Shown: in pieces, positions 60,701 to 64,000 of the stretch
How positions within the stretch are numbered: the first letter of the stretch is position 1
How the letters are laid out: each line of letters begins with the position of its first letter
DNA from: VBCG01 sp044226535
GTDB taxonomy: Bacteria > Pseudomonadota > Gammaproteobacteria > Burkholderiales > Casimicrobiaceae
Assembly: GCA_044226535.1 (NCBI GenBank)
Contig: JBGAGT010000005.1
Location: forward strand, 181,923-245,922
Reading direction: 5' to 3'
DNA: 64,000 nt
Program-made: the position numbers and the translations under genes
Notes under the pieces: model-generated
What the model saw: only the letters and a program-made list of their open reading frames with translations
What the model was told of the DNA's origin: nothing
Database searches by the model: none

Positions 60701-62539
60701 TCAGCGGCCGAACGCCAACCCGAGCCAGATCCGCCGCTCGGCGAGTTGCGGCGGCAAGCGATCGCCCACCTTGTCGAAGAGCGCCGCGTGCGCCTCGAGC
60801 TCGCGCTCCCACTCGGGTCCATCGATACGCATCAGCCCCGCGTAGCGCAGCTCGTCGAAATCGAGGCCCCGCCAGTCGAGGTCGACGAACGCCGGCATCG
60901 CGCCCAGCGTGGAGCCGGAAGCCGGCGCTGCTCCCGCGCAGCGCCCGACGATCCACGTGAGCACCCGCATGTTGTCGCCGAAGCCGGGCCAGGCAAAGCG
61001 GCCGTCGGCGTCCTTGCGAAACCAGTTGACCCCGAAGATGAGCGGTGGATCGACGAGCTTGGGCCCCATTGCCAGCCAATGCGCGAAGTAATCGCCGATG
61101 TGGTAGCCGCAGAAGGGCAGCATCGCGAAGGGATCCCGGCGCACGTCGCCGGTGGCGCCCGCCATCGCCGCCGTGGTTTCCGAGCCCATGGTCGCGGCGA
61201 GATAGACGCCCTCGGCCCAACTGCCGGCCTCGACCACCAGCGGCGACGTGTCGCTGCGGCGCCCGCCGAAGATCATCGCGGATACCGGCACGCCCGCCGG
61301 GTCGTCCCAGCGGGCATCGAGCGAGGGACAGCGCGCGATCGACACCGTGAAGCGCGCGTTGGGGTGCGCGGCCTTGCGCCCGCAACCCGGCGACCACGGC
61401 TGGCCATGCCAGTCGACGAGCTGCCCGGGCGGCGTGTCGGTCATGCCCTCCCACCAGACGTCGCCGTCGCCGGTCAACGCCACGTTGGTGAAGATGACAT
61501 CCCGCTCGAGCGTTCGCATGGCGTTGGGGTTGGAGGTCCAGCTCGTGCCCGGCGCCACGCCGAAGAAGCCCGCCTCGGGATTGATGGCGCGTAGCCGCCC
61601 TTCCCCGTCGGGCCTGAGCCAGGCGATGTCGTCGCCGACGGTGGTCACCTTCCAGCCCTCGAACGCGGGCGGCGGGATGAGCATCGCGAAGTTGGTCTTG
61701 CCGCAGGCGCTGGGGAAGGCCGCGGTGACGTAGCGCTTGTCGCCTTGCGGCGATTCGACGCCGAGGATCAGCATGTGCTCGGCGAGCCAGCCCTGGTCGC
61801 GGCCCATCACCGAGGCGATGCGCAGCGCGAGGCACTTCTTGCCCAGCAGCGCATTGCCGCCATAGCCCGAGCCGTACGACCAGATCTCGCGGGTCTCGGG
61901 GAAGTGGACGATGTACTTGGTGGCGTTGCAGGGCCAGGCAACGTCGCGCTGGCCCTCCGCCAGCGGCGCGCCCACCGAGTGCAGGCAGGGCACGAAGGGC
62001 GCGTCCTCGCCCAGCGCCTCGAGCGCGGCGGTCCCCATGCGCGTCATCCGCTTCATGTTGACGACGACATACGGGCTGTCGGAGAGCTCGACGCCGAGTT
62101 GCGACAGGGGGCTGCCGAGCGGGCCCATGGAGAAGGGCACGACGTAGAGCGTGCGTCCGCGCATCGCGCCGGCGAAAAGCCCCTGCAGCGTCGCGCGCAT
62201 CTCGCGCGGGTCGACCCAGTGATTGGTCGGCCCCGCGTCGTCCTTGCGCGCGCTGCAGATGAACGTGCGGTCCTCGACGCGCGCGACGTCCGAAGGGTCG
62301 GAACGCGCGAGGTAGCTGTTGGGCCTCTTCACCGCGTCGAGGCGCGTGAACGCCCCCACATCCACCAGCGCAGCGCATAACCTGTCGTACTCGGCGTCGC
62401 TGCCGTCGCACCATTCGATGCGCGCGGGTTGCGCCAGCGTCGCGACCTCGCGCACCCAGCGCAGCAGCCCGCGGTGCCGCAGGCCGTCGGGCGCGAACAC
62501 CGATGCGCGGAGGCTCGCGAGGGTTTCGGGCGAATTCAT
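60701..62539 (-). CDS. pckG: Phosphoenolpyruvate carboxykinase (GTP)
   Basis: This enzyme converts oxaloacetate and GTP to PEP, CO2 and GDP in gluconeogenesis. Its 612 residues match GTP-type PEPCK. The P-loop is FPSACGKTNFAML, with the substrate region EGMTDTPPG. Other family segments are CNATKYIVHFPETREIWSYGSGYGGNALLGKKCLALR and FGVNWFRKDADGRF. The ATG at 62539 gives MNSPETLASLRASVF; upstream codons in frame are unlike coding sequence. The 65-bp gap to the kinase has no clear terminator. It sits inside the mnmE-mnmG interval together with tam. Confidence 0.96.
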   Translation of the reverse strand: MNSPETLASLRASVFAPDGLRHRGLLRWVREVATLAQPARIEWCDGSDAEYDRLCAALVDVGAFTRLDAVKRPNSYLARSDPSDVARVEDRTFICSARKDDAGPTNHWVDPREMRATLQGLFAGAMRGRTLYVVPFSMGPLGSPLSQLGVELSDSPYVVVNMKRMTRMGTAALEALGEDAPFVPCLHSVGAPLAEGQRDVAWPCNATKYIVHFPETREIWSYGSGYGGNALLGKKCLALRIASVMGRDQGWLAEHMLILGVESPQGDKRYVTAAFPSACGKTNFAMLIPPPAFEGWKVTTVGDDIAWLRPDGEGRLRAINPEAGFFGVAPGTSWTSNPNAMRTLERDVIFTNVALTGDGDVWWEGMTDTPPGQLVDWHGQPWSPGCGRKAAHPNARFTVSIARCPSLDARWDDPAGVPVSAMIFGGRRSDTSPLVVEAGSWAEGVYLAATMGSETTAAMAGATGDVRRDPFAMLPFCGYHIGDYFAHWLAMGPKLVDPPLIFGVNWFRKDADGRFAWPGFGDNMRVLTWIVGRCAGAAPASGSTLGAMPAFVDLDWRGLDFDELRYAGLMRIDGPEWERELEAHAALFDKVGDRLPPQLAERRIWLGLAFGR

Positions 62540-62768
62540 CGGGCGACCTCGAGCGAAAGCATCGTTCGATTCTAGCCCCGCAAACGCGGACGGGAAGCGC
62601 TCGATCGATTGCGCAACGATCGGCCAGAAGGCCAGACCACGCGCGACGCTCGCCTGCCGCATCGCGACATCGCATCGCAATGCGCCGCCCCGTCGTGGCG
62701 CGGCGCGGCGACATCGCGATATCGAGCATCACCGCCGCACCGGCGCGGCGACGTGACACCCGGCTTCG

Positions 62769-63554
62769 TCAGCGCCGCGTCGCGACGATGAACACGCGCG
62801 AGAAGGGGAAGTACACGCCGCCGTCGCCCCCTCGCGGATACGCGCGCTCGACGCGCGCCGCGAACTCGGCGACGAACGCCTCGGCGTCGCCGCCCAGCGC
62901 CGCGATGAAGGGCGTGAGCGCGGCACCCCGCATCCACGCGACGACCGGATGCTCGGCCCCCGGCTTCGACGCAAGCACCTGCAGGTAGCTGGTGCGCCAC
63001 AGGTCGAGCGACGAAGCCTCCGGCGCGAGCAGCGCGTGGTAGCGCTCGAGCGCGGCGACCGGCTTCTTGCGCATCGCCGCCGCGGTGCGCGGCGCCCAGC
63101 GCGGTGATTCCGCGGTCTCGAATAGCGCGAGGTGCGAAGGCGCGGCGAACATGTCGGGCATCTGCACCGCGAGCACGCCGCCCGCGGCGACCTGCGCGAA
63201 AACTGCCGGGAAGAGCGCGTCGTGGCCATCGAGCCAATGCAGCGCGGCGTTGCTGAAGACGAGGTCGACGGGGCCCTCGGGCCGCCAGCGCGCGAGATCC
63301 GCGTCGTGCCAGCGGAAGCGTGCATCGCCGCGCGTGGCATCGCGCGCGCGCCCGAGCATGGCCGCGTCGGAGTCCACGCCGTCGATGACCGCGCCCGGAA
63401 AGCGCGCGGCCAGCACGCGCGCGACGTTGCCCGCGCCGCAACCCAGGTCGACCACGCGACTGGGCGCCGCGAGCGGGATGCGCGCCATCAGGTCGAGCGC
63501 GGGCCGCAGGCGAAGGTCCTCGTATTTGAGGTATTGCGAGGGGTTCCAGCTCAC
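62769..63554 (-). CDS. tam: Trans-aconitate 2-methyltransferase-like
   Basis: This SAM-dependent enzyme methylates trans-aconitate, a toxic by-product of the TCA intermediate cis-aconitate. Its 261 residues begin SWNPSQYLKYEDLRLRPALDL as in E. coli Tam, and contain the SAM site VVDLGCGAGNVARVLA, ALHWLDGHDALFP, VLAVQMPDM and FSRVFIVATRR. The GTG start at 63554 has AAAGG upstream and matches the family N-terminus, while a longer frame starts at 63605. The 229-bp gap to pckG shows no gene. Confidence 0.88.
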   Translation of the reverse strand: MSWNPSQYLKYEDLRLRPALDLMARIPLAAPSRVVDLGCGAGNVARVLAARFPGAVIDGVDSDAAMLGRARDATRGDARFRWHDADLARWRPEGPVDLVFSNAALHWLDGHDALFPAVFAQVAAGGVLAVQMPDMFAAPSHLALFETAESPRWAPRTAAAMRKKPVAALERYHALLAPEASSLDLWRTSYLQVLASKPGAEHPVVAWMRGAALTPFIAALGGDAEAFVAEFAARVERAYPRGGDGGVYFPFSRVFIVATRR

Positions 63555-63601
63555 GGGGAGCCTTTCAGGGACGAAGGAACGCGCGATCGGTCGGGGCCGC
63601 C

Positions 63602-64000
63602 TCACTTGCCGATGCAGAACCGCGAGAAGATCACGCCGAGGAGATCGTCGGCGGTGAAGCTCCCGGTGATGGAGGCGAGCGCGTCGTGCCCGCGGCGCAA
63701 CGACTCGGCGGCGAGCTCAAGGGCGGGCTTGGAGGAGGCGAGTTGCAGCGCCGCGTCGCCGAGCTCGCGCGCGGCCTCGCGCAGCGCGGCGAGGTGGCGC
63801 TCGCGCGCGAGGAAGGCGTCGTCGGTGTCGCCGACGGCGCCGACCACCTCGAGCACGACGCGCTCCAGCACGTCGAGGCCTTCGCCGGTCAGCGCCGAAA
63901 GGCGCACATGGCGCTCGCCCGCGTCGGGCCCACGTGCGCCGGCGGGCGCACCTGCAGGCGTACCTGCCGCAGGCGCTCCCGCCAGGACCACGCCCGCGCC
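63602..64000 (-). CDS. mnmE: tRNA modification GTPase MnmE, C-terminal part (runs off the window)
   Basis: This is the last ~132 residues of MnmE, the GTPase partner of MnmG in wobble uridine modification. The C-terminus LLGVIFSRFCIGK carries the C-x-G-K signature Cys of the family, preceded by the helical domain (FLARERHLAALREAARELGD). The visible start of the segment corresponds to the end of the G domain (VRLSALTGEGLDVL). Just before it lies an Ala/Gly/Pro-rich insertion (AGAPAAGTPAGAPAGARGP). The 5' part lies beyond the right edge. The gene ends 47 bp before tam. Confidence 0.94.
   Translation of the reverse strand, partial: GAGVVLAGAPAAGTPAGAPAGARGPDAGERHVRLSALTGEGLDVLERVVLEVVGAVGDTDDAFLARERHLAALREAARELGDAALQLASSKPALELAAESLRRGHDALASITGSFTADDLLGVIFSRFCIGK

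Overview
The window is a gene-dense, very GC-rich stretch of a bacterial chromosome. It is most likely a member of the Betaproteobacteria (Burkholderiales-like). The evidence is a partial mnmE, then mnmG-rsmG-parA-parB, then a full atpIBEFHAGDC operon, all on the minus strand, plus glmU-glmS, class II fumarase, GTP-type PEP carboxykinase and a consensus parS site. This layout is typical near a replication origin, and the origin itself probably lies beyond the right edge, past mnmE. No rRNA, tRNA, CRISPR array, transposase or phage gene was recognised.

Left part (1-10.9 kb): a small minus-strand cluster (LpxD-like acyltransferase, GT-A glycosyltransferase, helical protein of unknown function), an S41 peptidase, then a plus-strand run of dienelactone hydrolase, the two halves of an MdlAB-type ABC exporter, RecQ helicase and a GNAT acetyltransferase, with overlapping start/stop codons. 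Carbohydrate locus (10.9-20.5 kb): a ketose 3-epimerase and an SDR dehydrogenase on the minus strand, a SorC-type regulator, and a divergent operon encoding a complete sugar-type ABC importer, an unusual metallophosphoesterase/HAD-like fusion and a second HAD phosphatase. From about 12.8 to 20.5 kb the DNA looks visibly less GC-rich than its surroundings, which suggests transfer.

Middle part (20.5-45.2 kb): glmU-glmS, an orphan ParA, a kinase-like protein paired with an enolase paralogue whose active site is altered, a zinc-ribbon/Yip1 membrane protein, a HAD phosphatase, a LOG-family protein, glpD, an AI-2E-family permease, fumC, three tandem secreted paralogues with SLH-like domains, and ackA, a Pta-like protein and a DUF3141 hydrolase. 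A perfect 17-bp palindrome lies between the DUF3141 gene and a divergent arylamine N-acetyltransferase. Right part (45.2-64 kb): the ATP synthase operon, a MoaD-like protein with a BNR-repeat protein, a peroxiredoxin, parB-parA-rsmG-mnmG, parS, a PfkB-family kinase, pckG, tam and the end of mnmE.

A dispersed hairpin repeat (core GTCATCCCCGCGAAAGCGGG) occurs at four places. One copy is read through at the N-terminus of the glycosyltransferase, one site forms a 25-bp perfect stem between glmU and glmS, one is a tandem array of four 53-bp units, and one fills the gap between atpD and atpC. The most interesting candidates for undescribed biology are the kinase/enolase-paralogue pair and the ABC-importer operon with its phosphoesterase-HAD fusion.
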